DNA of 64,000 bases from Thermomonas sp. (GTDB lineage Bacteria; Pseudomonadota; Gammaproteobacteria; Xanthomonadales; Xanthomonadaceae), in assembly GCA_020692565.1 (NCBI GenBank), contig JAIMKJ010000008.1, positions 1-64,000 of the forward strand, in the 5' to 3' direction. The first letter of the stretch is position 1. The number at the start of each line of letters is the position of its first letter. The notes under the pieces are model-generated. The model saw only the letters and a list, made by a program, of their open reading frames with translations. It did no database searches and was not told where the DNA came from. Shown piece after piece: positions 35,168 to 46,673 of this stretch. The translations under genes were made by a program, and so were the position numbers.

Positions 35168-35196
35168 GAGGCGCCCGGCCCCAGGCCGGGCGCCTC
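35168..35196. terminator. Hairpin downstream of the unknown secreted protein gene
   Basis: Perfect 13-bp stem GAGGCGCCCGGCC / GGCCGGGCGCCTC with a 3-base loop, 65 bases past the stop at 35261. It lies between that gene and the S8 protease gene, both on the minus strand. Confidence 0.65.
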
Positions 35197-35260
35197 ATTC
35201 TTTCAGCGCAATCCGAAAGCGGGCAGGATCACGCGCCCGTCCTCGCCCCCGACGATCGTG

Positions 35261-36220
35261 TCAGTGGTGCTGGGTCGCGGACAGCGTCATGTTGCTGAAC
35301 TCGATGGCATGGCCTTTTTCGTAGGCCGATGCGTCGCCGATGTTGTAGTCGAGCAGCCCCATCGACACCAGACTGGCCCATTGCCCGGGCAATGGCGTGG
35401 TGTAGAGCACCCGATCGTCCGGGCCGATGACATCGAACACGACATCGATATCGTATTCGTCGTGGACGAGTTGCGCTTCGTTGCGCGGTCTCGCGGTCTG
35501 CGTCCACTGCAGGCCGATCTCGGTTTGCGAGCCGGTGCGCAGCGGAATGGTCGCGACCACGTGATCGACGATCATGGGCTTGGAACCGATGCCGCCCGGC
35601 GTGGCGCGGGACTCGATGATTTCGATGGAGGCATGGCTGTCGTTGTTCTGGATCTTGCGGACCCGGTACACGCTCGCCACGGCGAGCTCATATTTCGAGC
35701 CGGCCGATCCGTTGCGGAAGAAATCCAACTGCGCCACGTCCAGCCAGTCGGCCGGGTTCTGCAGAAGCACGTTCTCGACCGTGAACTTCAATCGATACTC
35801 GACGTTGAGGCCATCCGCGGCGACTGCCGGCAGATAGGGAAGGTCGATGATCCCGAAGCCGCTGCGCGGCGCGTAGCGGGGATTGAGGTGCAGCGTGCCC
35901 GGCGAAACGTGCGAGTTCAGGGCCGACAAGCCATCGCGATCCCGGCACTTCCCGGTAGTGGGATCGGCAATGATGTCGACCGCGCGCGTCGGCGCGATCT
36001 GATCGATGACGGTCGGATCGCCGACGAACTGGTAGTCCGCCCTGAACCACGGCGCTGCATCGGTCGCCGATTTCGCGGCGACCGATCCCGCGGTGGCCGA
36101 CAAGACGACGCCGTCCGGGGGCGGCCCGTATTCCATCGGCTCCAGCGGGCAGGGCGGAAAGGCGTGGGCCTGCGGTATCCAGGCCGCCAACAGTACGAGG
36201 GGAACGATGCGTTTGATCAT
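35261..36220 (-). CDS. Secreted protein of unknown function
   Basis: 319 residues from the ATG at 36220 with a clear signal peptide ('MIKRIVPLVLLAAWIPQAHA'). The mature part is beta-rich with few Cys and no recognised catalytic motif. Segments such as 'LKFTVENVLLQNPADWLDVAQLDFF' and 'YDIDVVFDVIGPDDRVLYTTPLPGQW' suggest a lectin- or jelly-roll-like fold, but no family is recognised. It is upstream of, and co-directional with, the S8 protease gene, though a strong hairpin separates them. Confidence 0.7.
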   Translation of the reverse strand: MIKRIVPLVLLAAWIPQAHAFPPCPLEPMEYGPPPDGVVLSATAGSVAAKSATDAAPWFRADYQFVGDPTVIDQIAPTRAVDIIADPTTGKCRDRDGLSALNSHVSPGTLHLNPRYAPRSGFGIIDLPYLPAVAADGLNVEYRLKFTVENVLLQNPADWLDVAQLDFFRNGSAGSKYELAVASVYRVRKIQNNDSHASIEIIESRATPGGIGSKPMIVDHVVATIPLRTGSQTEIGLQWTQTARPRNEAQLVHDEYDIDVVFDVIGPDDRVLYTTPLPGQWASLVSMGLLDYNIGDASAYEKGHAIEFSNMTLSATQHH

Positions 36221-36744
36221 GGATATCTCCGGGGGAATGGAATGTTCAGCCGCTTGTCGAGTGGCGCATTCCATGCGTTTGGATCCGGCCGCAACGCTGC
36301 GGCCCGCCCATCCAGGGCTTGATGGATGCTGGCATCGGCTTTCGCCGACGGCGCCGACGGTCAGCCCCTCTCCCAAGGCCGAGCCTGTCGAACGCGCGTG
36401 CTGGCAATGTGTCGAAAAATCGCACGTCGAAAAACGCACATCGTGTGCTTTTTCCATGTCACGAATCCGACAGAGGCCGGACTCGCTCCCGACGCCTCGG
36501 GCGCTGGTGCGCTTGAGGCGTCGGCGCAGCCTTTCATGGCCGCGGCGAGCAGGCTGTCTTCAACAGCCTGCTGGGCATGATTCTCGCCCAGAGGCATCTC
36601 ATGGATTGAGTCTCGGGGGGTGATTCTTTTCGAATCAACCGTTTGCGCAATCGGCCCGATGAATCGGCCATCCATGACGCCCCCCGGCAAGCCACGATCT
36701 GTCGGCCTGCTGGTAAGGGAAGCGCAAAGCGGGATCGGAGCGGA
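36221..36744. other. Gene-free stretch with one hairpin
   Basis: No credible gene. A perfect hairpin AGCAGGCTGT-CTTCA-ACAGCCTGCT at about 36549-36573 resembles dispersed intergenic hairpins of GC-rich proteobacteria. The promoter of the secreted protein gene must lie near 36230-36300. The 109-codon minus frame at 36361-36690 has no ribosome site or similarity. Confidence 0.4.
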
Positions 36745-39459
36745 TCATTGCCGGTCGCCGGCCTCCGCCAGCGACTGTTCCACTGCCCGCAGCGCGCTGG
36801 CGGCTCTGGGCGGAAGCGGCTTGTCGAGCCGGCGCCACAGCGCGTCCACGATCGCGATCTCGGCCCGGGCCTCTGCGGGCTGCCGCAGCGCGACTGCGGC
36901 CTTGGCCAGTTCCAGATGCAGTTCGCTGAGCCTGCCTGCGTCCTTCATGTCTTCGGGGTTGCCGGGCGGCGCGGCCAACTGCTCAAGACAGGTGCGATGC
37001 CTGCCCAGCGCGTTGAGGGTTCTGGCCCATTCCAGTTCGAATTTCACCACGTCGGCATGGGCGCGCGACGACACCTTGCGACCGATCGCCACCGCCTGCG
37101 CCAGGTGCGGTTCGGCCCGATCCGGCCGATCGCGCAGATCCAGGTGGAAACGGGCCATGACGAATTCGGCGTACGCGCGCGCGGAAGACACCGGCGGCAG
37201 CTTCGCGAGTTGGATGGCATAGGCTTTTTCCATCAAGGCATCCTGCTGCCGCGGATCGGCACTGATCCCCACCGACCAGACATAGGCGCTGGCGGCCTGC
37301 AGCGAATCGCTGCCGTAGAGTCGTTCGGCCGTGGCCTGGCGGTCGCCGATGGCCTGTATCAGGGCTTTGCGGTTGGCCTGGATCGCCGCTTCGTCGCCGC
37401 TGTCGCGCAGGTCGCGCACACGCGCGTCCAGTTCGCGCACGATCAGGGCCAGCGCGAGGATCTGCAGTGCGGGATCGTGATCGCGCAATGCGTCGCGATC
37501 GATATCCTCGCAGATCCGGCGGGCTTCGTCGGCGCGATCGGCATTCAACAAGGCTTCGCCGAGGTCGATCCGAAGCCGCAGTTTCGATGCGTCGTCCAGT
37601 CCGGCCGAATCCCGTCGCCATGCATCTTCCAGAATCTTCGCCGCGCGGCGGAACTGCGAGCGACGCGCGGCCAGGCGTTCCTCCTGAATGGCGATCTCGA
37701 CGCGCGCTTCCGGGGTACGGGCGAGCCGCTTCAATGCCGCAAGTCCGGTGTCCAGGTGCGGGCCATCCGCGTCGAGTTCGCGCTGATGGGAGAAGCGCAG
37801 CAGACGCACGCGCCAGCGCACGTCCGGGTCGACGGCGGACAGCGCTTCGATCGCAGGCGCATACGCGCGGAAGGTCGCGTCGCTTTCGCGCAGCAGGCCC
37901 ATGCCGGCGTCGATTTCGGCCAACAGCAGGGCCTGTTCGGCCTGCACGTCTTTCTGCCCGTCGAGTTCGCCGAGCCTGCGCTTGCCCTGTTCGATCAGCT
38001 CGCGCGCCAGCAGGCCGCCGGCCGATGCGTTTCCCGGGTCGGCCTGCTCGAAGGTTTCGCGCATGAAATCGGCGACGGCGCGCGCGCGGTCGCGGTCGAT
38101 CTCCGAGCGCGTCCGCGCCTGCTGCGCCGCGTCGCGCTGGGCGCGCAGTTCGGAGGCCTGCCAAAGCGTGATCGCCAGCGCGATCAGCACGCTGCCGGCC
38201 GTCAGTGCGGCCAGGGTCGCGCCGACCCGGTTGCGGCGCAGGAATTTCCGCAAGCGGTACAGCCGGTCGTTGCGCGAAATCGAGATCGGATGCCCGGACA
38301 GCCAGGCGCGCAGATCGCGCGCCAGATCGCCGACCTCCGCGTAGCGCTCGGACGCATCCTTGCGCAGGCAGTGGGCCACGATCGTATCGAGTTCGCCGCG
38401 CAGCGCCTGCGGAACGATCGACGACGGCGGTGCGGCGCTCGTCGCCGGCTGTGCGGCGCGTTCCAGCACATCGCTCATCCGCGGCGGCACGGTGTCCAGG
38501 ATCGCGCGCTGCAGTTCGGTGGGGTCGCGCTGCAGTCGCTCGAACGGCAGCGCGCCGCACAGCAGTTGATGCAGCAGCGCGCCCAGCGCGTAGACATCGA
38601 CCGCGACCGTCGCGCGCTCGCCGCGGAGTTGCTCCGGGGCCGCGGTCATCGGCGAGAAGAAGCGGTCGTGCATCGCGGTCTGGCCGGCATCGGCCATCGC
38701 CGCCAGCGACTTGGCGATGCCGAAATCCAGCAGCTTCACCGTGGCGTGCGCGCCGCCGTGCGCGTCGTCGTGCGCATTCCGGTCCTCGTCGATCATGACA
38801 TTGCTGTCTTTCAGATCGCGATGGATCACCAGATTGCGATGCGCGTATTGCACCGCATCGCACAGTTGCAGGAACAGCGCGATCCGCTCGCGCACGCCGC
38901 TGCGATGACGCTCGCACCATGCGCACAGGCTTTCGCCAGGCACGTATTCCATCGCCAGCCACGGCGTGCCGTCGGCCAGCTCGCCGCCGTCGAGGATGCT
39001 GCAGATGTTCGGGTGCCGCAGCTGCGCCAGGATCCTGCGCTCCTGCGCGAAACGTTCGCGACTGCTGTCGTCGATCGCGAAACGCGGCATGATCTTGATC
39101 GCGACCTGCTGCTCGAAATCGCTGCGGCGTTCGGCCAGGTACACCACGCCCATCCCGCCCCGGCCGATCTGGCGCATCAGCCGGAACGCGCCGATATCGC
39201 TGATGTCGCCGAGCGGGTCCGTCAGTTCCGTGGTCAATACGCTGCGTGCGGTGTGGGTGCCGTAGGCCACGTCGATCGCCAGCAGACGCCGCAGGCGCGA
39301 CGCCAGCGCCGGATGCGTGCGGTCCAGTTCGATCAATCGCCGTGCCTGCGCGCCGCGCTCCAGTTCGCACAAGGTCTCGAACAGCCGCGCCTCGTCGATC
39401 GCGCCTTCCGTTGCGGTGCCGTCTTCCCCGGCGTTCTCCTGCGACGCGTCTTCAACCAT
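36745..39459 (-). CDS. Membrane Ser/Thr protein kinase with TPR-like sensor domain
   Basis: 904 residues. The kinase domain (about 90-400) has 'IGRGGMGVVYLAERR', Lys in 'VAIKIMP', 'HRDLKDSNVMID' and 'LLDFGIAKSL'. One membrane helix ('LAALTAGSVLIALAITLWQA', about 415-435) is followed by a coiled-coil stretch and about 450 residues of helical TPR-type repeats, expected in the periplasm. The gene overlaps the upstream ECF sigma gene by 8 bases. In Xanthomonas citri a comparable pair (PknS-EcfK, as I recall) turns on a type VI secretion system, so this kinase probably activates the sigma factor by phosphorylation. Confidence 0.9.
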   Translation of the reverse strand: MVEDASQENAGEDGTATEGAIDEARLFETLCELERGAQARRLIELDRTHPALASRLRRLLAIDVAYGTHTARSVLTTELTDPLGDISDIGAFRLMRQIGRGGMGVVYLAERRSDFEQQVAIKIMPRFAIDDSSRERFAQERRILAQLRHPNICSILDGGELADGTPWLAMEYVPGESLCAWCERHRSGVRERIALFLQLCDAVQYAHRNLVIHRDLKDSNVMIDEDRNAHDDAHGGAHATVKLLDFGIAKSLAAMADAGQTAMHDRFFSPMTAAPEQLRGERATVAVDVYALGALLHQLLCGALPFERLQRDPTELQRAILDTVPPRMSDVLERAAQPATSAAPPSSIVPQALRGELDTIVAHCLRKDASERYAEVGDLARDLRAWLSGHPISISRNDRLYRLRKFLRRNRVGATLAALTAGSVLIALAITLWQASELRAQRDAAQQARTRSEIDRDRARAVADFMRETFEQADPGNASAGGLLARELIEQGKRRLGELDGQKDVQAEQALLLAEIDAGMGLLRESDATFRAYAPAIEALSAVDPDVRWRVRLLRFSHQRELDADGPHLDTGLAALKRLARTPEARVEIAIQEERLAARRSQFRRAAKILEDAWRRDSAGLDDASKLRLRIDLGEALLNADRADEARRICEDIDRDALRDHDPALQILALALIVRELDARVRDLRDSGDEAAIQANRKALIQAIGDRQATAERLYGSDSLQAASAYVWSVGISADPRQQDALMEKAYAIQLAKLPPVSSARAYAEFVMARFHLDLRDRPDRAEPHLAQAVAIGRKVSSRAHADVVKFELEWARTLNALGRHRTCLEQLAAPPGNPEDMKDAGRLSELHLELAKAAVALRQPAEARAEIAIVDALWRRLDKPLPPRAASALRAVEQSLAEAGDRQ

Positions 39460-40024
39460 CCGCGCCGGGCTCCGCGCCGAAGTGGTCGATCAGCCACGCC
39501 CGCGCGTAGCGGTAGTGACGGATCACGGTCGCGCGCGACAGTCCCATCGCTTCCGCGATCTGCTCGTTGGTCAAACCGGTGAAGAATTTGAGCTCGACCA
39601 CCTGCGCGGCGGATTCGTGATGCTGCGACAACACGTTGAGCGCTGCGTCCACCGCGATCCAGTCCACCGTATCGTCGATCGGCGCCGCCACTTCGTTCTC
39701 GATCCTGTCCAGACGCTCGAACGGCAGGCCGCTGCCGCGCTTGTCGGCGCTGCGCCGACGCATGTAATCGACCACGATGTTGCGCACGATCCGCGCCGCC
39801 AGCGCGTAGAAATGCTCGCGGTTGTTGAAGCGCCCGGGAAATTCGTGCATCAGCGCGATGTACGCGTCCTGGGCCAGATCCGATGCCTGCAGGGTCAGGC
39901 CGCGGCGGCCCTGCAACTGGTGCGCGGCCAGGCGTTCGAGTTTCGGCCACAGCGCCGCCGCAAGCGCCTCCAGCTCGGGCTTGTCCACCGATGCGCGCCG
40001 ATTGATCAGATCGGTGAGATTCAT
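39452..40024 (-). CDS. ECF sigma factor, TIGR02999 type
   Basis: 190 residues from the ATG at 40024. Region 2 is 'LTLQASDLAQDAYIALMHEF...NREHFYALAARIVRNIVVDYMRRRSADKRG' and region 4 'VVELKFFTGLTNEQIAEAMGLSRATVIRHYRYARAWL'. This belongs to the ECF group coupled to Ser/Thr kinases rather than to an anti-sigma factor; none is present here. It is transcribed together with the kinase gene. Targets are unknown. Confidence 0.9.
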   Translation of the reverse strand: MNLTDLINRRASVDKPELEALAAALWPKLERLAAHQLQGRRGLTLQASDLAQDAYIALMHEFPGRFNNREHFYALAARIVRNIVVDYMRRRSADKRGSGLPFERLDRIENEVAAPIDDTVDWIAVDAALNVLSQHHESAAQVVELKFFTGLTNEQIAEAMGLSRATVIRHYRYARAWLIDHFGAEPGADG

Positions 40025-40200
40025 AGCGTCGTTGCCCGTGCGATGCGACATGGAACCGGTGGAACGGCTGCGGAGGCGACGACCGGCCGCTCACTCGGCC
40101 GCGTACGGACATCACCGGTCCCTGGTGTCGAATGGCCGCCGATGCCCCTTCCGGAGCGACCCGGGCGCGTGCCGGGCGGTGTCGGAGCGATCATCGCGCG

Positions 40201-42384
<2,184 letters not shown>

Positions 42385-42520
42385 CTCCGGAGTGTAGAGC
42401 CGGTCCGCCGGCTTTGGCACGGGTGGTTCGGCCTCCCGGTCGCGGTCGGCAGCTGCGACCCGGCCGCAGGTTGCGTTTTCGCTGTGGCATGATCCACCCA
42501 GCATTCAAGGATCAGGGCCG

Positions 42521-43489
42521 ATGACGACCGCTTCGCGCACACATGGATGGCATCGCCGCGCTGGCGTCTTGCCTGTCGCCGCCCTGCTGATGGCTGCCGC
42601 ACTGTGGCCCGCCCTGGCGGCGGCGCAGGACGAGCAGCCTCAAGACGAGCCGCCTGGAGACGAGCAATGGACGCCGCTGGAGCGCGCGCCGGACGACATC
42701 CAGCGCCTGCTGCTGGGACTGAAGACCGCCGACTCCGGCCTGCCGCTGGCCGCCCGCCGCGGCATGCTGCAGCGCGCCGAGGCCATCGACGTGCCCCGCG
42801 CGGACGGGTCGCCGGACCGCTACCTGCGTCTGAGGCATGAAGCCGACGGCCTGTACTTCAGCGCGACCGTCCGCACCCTCGCCGGCGCGCGCCCGCAGGA
42901 CACCGTCTATCTGCTGCAGACCGGCAGCGAGATCGACGGTTGCCCCGGGCTGAAGGCGCTGCTCGGCCGGGGCGAACGCGTCGGCCGGACATTCTGCGTC
43001 TTCGACGAGGAGCAGGGCGCCGCCCGCATCCAGGCCGGCGCCGCGCCGCGCTTCGGCTTCACCGCCTATCGCCTCGACGGCCAGCGCGTCCACGACGTGA
43101 CCCGCCGGGTGTTGCCGGAGGACCCGCTGCTGCGCGCGCCCGACCGCGCACGCTATGCCGTCCACGACGAAACCGGCGCGCATGCCGGGGTGTCGGTGGA
43201 CATGAGCCGCCTGTCCGAAGTCCCGGTGCTGCGCCTGTACGTCGAACTGGGCGATGGCGGCGGCCTGCCGCGCGACCATCCCCGCGCGTTTTCCGCCGGT
43301 TATCCAGGGGCCGTGCACATCGCGCACTTCGGATTCCTGGTCTGGAACGGGCAGCGTTTCGACCTGCGCGACACCGTGCCTCGCGCACTGTGGCCCTGCA
43401 CCAACGACGCCGCCTTTTCGCCCAGCGGCCAGAGTTGCCTCGACCGCGACCCCGATCCCTTCATCGCGCCCGCATCGCCGGCGCCCTGA
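42521..43489 (+). CDS. Exported protein, candidate immunity protein for the following effector
   Basis: 322 residues. A signal peptide ends near residue 36 ('LAAAQDE'); the mature part begins with an acidic Gln/Asp/Glu-rich linker and then a beta-rich domain with two Cys pairs ('GCPGLKALL...RTFCVF', 'WPCTNDAA...SCLDRD'). No enzyme motif is recognised. It is 60 bases upstream of a gene for a probable T4SS effector, the usual place for the periplasmic immunity partner in Xanthomonas. Function therefore inferred from context only. Confidence 0.6.
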   Translation: MTTASRTHGWHRRAGVLPVAALLMAAALWPALAAAQDEQPQDEPPGDEQWTPLERAPDDIQRLLLGLKTADSGLPLAARRGMLQRAEAIDVPRADGSPDRYLRLRHEADGLYFSATVRTLAGARPQDTVYLLQTGSEIDGCPGLKALLGRGERVGRTFCVFDEEQGAARIQAGAAPRFGFTAYRLDGQRVHDVTRRVLPEDPLLRAPDRARYAVHDETGAHAGVSVDMSRLSEVPVLRLYVELGDGGGLPRDHPRAFSAGYPGAVHIAHFGFLVWNGQRFDLRDTVPRALWPCTNDAAFSPSGQSCLDRDPDPFIAPASPAP

Positions 43490-43549
43490 GCGGCGTCCCG
43501 CACAGACAGATCGACAGACAGATCGAAGCCAAGGAATCAGGAGATCGCC

Positions 43550-45139
43550 ATGACCGAACCGTTCGATATCAGCGCCAGCGCCGACCAGGTGGTCGCATTG
43601 CTCAACGCCAACCGGGCCGCCGATGCCATGCGCCTGCTGGAACAGCAGCGTCAGGACCAGCCGCAGGCGATCCAGGAATCGCTGGACCGGATGGTGTCCT
43701 CCCGCGGCCAGGACGCCATCGGCCGGCTGCAGCAGGACGTCATCCGCAGCACCGACCCGATGGCCGAGCCCGATGCCGCGCTGGTCCACGCCGGCATGGC
43801 CCGGCTGGGGAACGCCGGTGGCCAGCCGCGGTTTCCCAGCGAAACCGAAATCGGCGAATTGACCGCCACCCAGCGTTACGACGTGTACGCCAGCATCATC
43901 GAGACCCGGGGCAACGACGCCGCGCGCGAATCGCTGCGCAACGGCGAACGCGTGGTCCTCGGCCTGCGCCAGGAGAATTCCACGGTCGATTCCGCCACCC
44001 GCGACGCGCCCGGCCAGGTGGCGACCGACGACCCGGCGACGCCGGTCGACGAATCGCGGCGCGGCACCGGCGTCTACGACGATCGGATCGTGGTGCTGGG
44101 GGCCCGCGCGCCGGAAGGCGGCGAACCCGAGGTCTGGCAGTTCAACCAGTCCACCACCGAACCCACCGCGCAGTACGACGCCCACGCCCAGGGCCGCACC
44201 CGCGAAGAGCCCTACACCGACGTCGCGCGTCGGCGCGGTGAGGGCATGGACGCCAACGGTGACGGGGTGGCCGACCTCGGGCGCCTGCGCGAGGGCACGG
44301 TCGAGATGCTCGCGACCACCCACCCGCGACCGGGCGGCGGGGGCGCCGACGACTTCTCGCTGCGGCCCACGCCCGAGGCGGTGGCCGCCAACCCGCTGGG
44401 CGTGCAGCGCGACACCAACGCCGACGGGCGTTTCGACGCCAATGACGTCGACGGCCTGCAACCGCTGAACAACACCTTCAAGATCCACCGGGGCTCAGGC
44501 GGCAATACCGACTCCGCCGGCTGCCAGACCATCCGCGGCGCCGAGTACACCGATTTCGTGGATGCCGTGCGCGGCAACCCCGGCCAGACCCGCTGGCAGT
44601 ACGTGCTCACCGAAACCACGCCCGGCGAGCAGCCGGTGCAGGGCCAGCAGCAGGGCCAGCAGGGCGAGCAACCGCAGGAAGGCCGGCCGCAGCAGGGCCA
44701 ACCGCAGGAAGGCCAGCCCGGCGGCCAGCAGGCGCCGATCGAGCATCAGCTGGCGCCGCCCGCGCCCGCGAACGAGCGCAGCAGCCAGCTGCCGCGCGAT
44801 TCGCTGATGCAGAGCATCGAGCAGACCCTCGATCGCAGCGGCACCGTGCAGGGCATGAGCGCCGAACAGCGCGACAACGTGCTGGCCGCCTCGTACAACG
44901 CACTCTCGCAGCTGCCGCGGGTCGATCACATCGGCATCTACAACGGCAATGTCGTCGGCACCTACGCGCCCAGCGGCCTGGGCACCGAGCCGATGCACAA
45001 CGTGCCGGTCAACATCTCGGAGGCGCAGAACACGCCTGCCACGCAGAGTCTGGCGGCGGCCGAACGCAGCCAGCAGGAGCGCATCCAGACCGCGCAGCAG
45101 ACCGAAGAGACGCGCGGCATGAGCGCACGCGCGGCATAG
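43550..45139 (+). CDS. Putative second X-T4SS effector with YkuD-like Cys motif and XVIPCD-like C-terminus
   Basis: 529 residues, no signal peptide. The N-terminal ~130 residues are helical. The middle (about 175-350) contains two Ca-loop-like motifs (from Asp234, 'DANGDGVAD', and Asp288, 'DTNADGRFDAND') and 'FKIHRGSGGNTDSAGCQTI' with His313 and Cys325, reminiscent of L,D-transpeptidase/YkuD-like sites, which would point to peptidoglycan. A Gln/Gly/Pro-rich linker (about 360-410) precedes an XVIPCD-like end (about 420-510; 'LPRVDHIGIYNGNVVGTYAP', 'VNISEAQNTPATQSLAAAERS'). With an exported protein encoded just upstream, an effector-immunity pair is the best reading. Confidence 0.7.
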   Translation: MTEPFDISASADQVVALLNANRAADAMRLLEQQRQDQPQAIQESLDRMVSSRGQDAIGRLQQDVIRSTDPMAEPDAALVHAGMARLGNAGGQPRFPSETEIGELTATQRYDVYASIIETRGNDAARESLRNGERVVLGLRQENSTVDSATRDAPGQVATDDPATPVDESRRGTGVYDDRIVVLGARAPEGGEPEVWQFNQSTTEPTAQYDAHAQGRTREEPYTDVARRRGEGMDANGDGVADLGRLREGTVEMLATTHPRPGGGGADDFSLRPTPEAVAANPLGVQRDTNADGRFDANDVDGLQPLNNTFKIHRGSGGNTDSAGCQTIRGAEYTDFVDAVRGNPGQTRWQYVLTETTPGEQPVQGQQQGQQGEQPQEGRPQQGQPQEGQPGGQQAPIEHQLAPPAPANERSSQLPRDSLMQSIEQTLDRSGTVQGMSAEQRDNVLAASYNALSQLPRVDHIGIYNGNVVGTYAPSGLGTEPMHNVPVNISEAQNTPATQSLAAAERSQQERIQTAQQTEETRGMSARAA

Positions 45140-45154
45140 CCGGACCCCGGACAC

Positions 45155-45182
45155 GACACCGCCGCATCGCTGCGGCGGTGTC
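45155..45182. terminator. Bidirectional hairpin terminator
   Basis: Perfect 12-bp stem GACACCGCCGCA / TGCGGCGGTGTC with a 4-base loop, placed exactly between the convergent ends at 45139 and 45185. Confidence 0.8.
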
Positions 45183-45184
45183 GA

Positions 45185-45508
45185 TCACTCGGCGGGCGTC
45201 GCCGGCTTGGCTTCGCGATCCTTCCGCGAGGCGGCGGCTGCGGGCGTTTCCGGCGGCTTGATGGATTTCAGCGTCTGGGTATTGCCCAGCACTTCGATCT
45301 TGCCGCCGGCGCGCTGGAAGGCGACCAGATCGTCGGCGATCTTTTCGTGCGTCAGCGCGCTGCGCTTGTCTTCCTTGGGCTTGCGGAAGATGTCGCTGGT
45401 GCCGGATTTGGCGGCGGCCGACGGTGCCGCGGCAGACGGTTTGGAAGCGGGCGCGGCGGCATCCTTGGCTGCAGGCGTTTTGGCGGAAGCGATTGACTTG
45501 CGGGGCAT
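45185..45508 (-). CDS. Small Lys/Ala-rich hypothetical protein
   Basis: 107 residues; the N-terminal 40 and C-terminal 20 are Ala/Lys/Pro-rich and probably disordered. The middle ('SDIFRKPKEDKRSALTHEKIADDLVAFQRAGGKIEVLGN') is the only part likely to fold. No family recognised. It begins 12 bases after the YkgJ-like gene on the same strand, so the two are probably co-transcribed. Confidence 0.65.
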   Translation of the reverse strand: MPRKSIASAKTPAAKDAAAPASKPSAAAPSAAAKSGTSDIFRKPKEDKRSALTHEKIADDLVAFQRAGGKIEVLGNTQTLKSIKPPETPAAAASRKDREAKPATPAE

Positions 45509-45520
45509 CGATGGAACCTC

Positions 45521-45838
45521 TCAGCGCACCAGAGTGATGGGAACGGAATGCTGCGCACGACTGGCTTCGGCGCGTACGTCGCGGCAATAAGGCCCGGCCA
45601 TTGCGAACTTGCGGCAGATCGCCGGGCGCGTTTCGTAGATGCCGCAGTTCATGCGCGCGTTGTTCAACGCCACGCACCAGCCGTCGGCGTCGCGCGCCAT
45701 CACCGTCACGCCCTGTTCGTTGCGCTCGGTCAAGTGCGCCGGAATGGCGTCTTCCTCGAACAGCACCACGGTCAGACGGCAGCAGAGGGCATCGCAACGG
45801 TTGCAATGCACTCCTGTTTCGCGGGCGACCGCGTTCAA
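45521..45838 (-). CDS. YkgJ family Cys-cluster protein
   Basis: About 105 residues if translation begins at TTG 45838; the frame is open further upstream but no ATG occurs before the conserved part. Eight Cys follow the YkgJ pattern: 'HCNRCDALCCRL', then 'WCVAL', 'MNCGIYETRPAICRKF' and 'PYCRD'. The family is predicted to bind zinc or an Fe-S cluster; function unknown. First gene of a two-gene minus-strand unit. Confidence 0.75.
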   Translation of the reverse strand: MNAVARETGVHCNRCDALCCRLTVVLFEEDAIPAHLTERNEQGVTVMARDADGWCVALNNARMNCGIYETRPAICRKFAMAGPYCRDVRAEASRAQHSVPITLVR

Positions 45839-46171
45839 GAAAAGACCGCGATGGTGCCTTTGGCAGCAAAAATGTACGGAAAAGCGGATGTTGTGGGCAC
45901 GGTGGCTCCCGGTGGGCGTCGTCCCGGAGGGGGTGCGGACGCGGGAAAGGGAGCGGAGCGAGCCGGATGAAGGCGAGGGCCGAGGGGCCGTCAGGAATTC
46001 GGGACGCAACGCGCGAATGCAGCGTTTTCTGCGGCCATCCTACAGGAAGCGGGCAAATCCCGCCCGGACCGGGCCATTCTGTTCAGATTCGCGGGCGCCA
46101 GCGCGGACGTTTCCGCGCACGATCCGCGATCCGCGCGCCGGGTCGCGATGCCGCATCGCGGCTCGATTTTT

Positions 46172-46591
46172 TCAGGATTTCGGGGTCTTCGCGCGCTTCG
46201 GTTTCGCGGTGCCGTTGCAGGCGATCGCCTCGCGGATCAGCGCCTTGAACGCGTCTGCATCCACGTCTTCGCCCGCGTGGATGTCGATCGCGCGGCGCAT
46301 GTTGCCGTCCAGGCTCGCATTGAACAGGCCGGCCGGATCCCGCAGCGACGCGCCCTTGGCGAAGGTCAGCTTCACCTTGTCCTTGTACGACTCGCCCGTA
46401 CACACGATGCCGTCGTGCGACCACACCGGCGTGCCCATCCACTTCCATTCCTCGATCACGTCCGGGTCCGCCTCGTGGATCAGCGCGCGCATCCGCGCGA
46501 GCGCGTCGCCGCGCCAGTCGCCCAGTGCGGCGATCCGCGCCGTGATGCGCGCCGATGGCGTGAGGTCTTCGTTCGAGTCGGATTGCGTCAT
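46172..46591 (-). CDS. DUF1801 domain protein
   Basis: 139 residues from the ATG at 46591. The DUF1801 (YdhG-like) core is visible: 'MRALIHEADPDVIEEWKWMGTPVWSHDGIVCTGESYKDKVKLTF', then 'KGASLRDPAGLFNASLDGNMRRAIDIHAGEDVD'. The tail is Lys-rich. Members are small cytoplasmic proteins of unknown role. Divergent from a second DUF1801 gene 82 bases away. Confidence 0.85.
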   Translation of the reverse strand: MTQSDSNEDLTPSARITARIAALGDWRGDALARMRALIHEADPDVIEEWKWMGTPVWSHDGIVCTGESYKDKVKLTFAKGASLRDPAGLFNASLDGNMRRAIDIHAGEDVDADAFKALIREAIACNGTAKPKRAKTPKS

Positions 46592-46673
46592 GGGTTCGCC
46601 CTGGTCGTTGCAGAGATGGTCATCCGCGGAAGCTGATGCAACATCCGGGGCAATCCTACCCGGAGCGCACGCG

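Noticed and set aside
36361..36690. 109-codon minus frame between the secreted protein gene and the kinase gene
   Set aside because: No ribosome site or recognisable domain; it covers a hairpin and looks non-coding.
36643..39582. Plus-strand open frame of 979 codons opposite the kinase gene
   Set aside because: Antisense shadow; all kinase motifs are on the minus strand.
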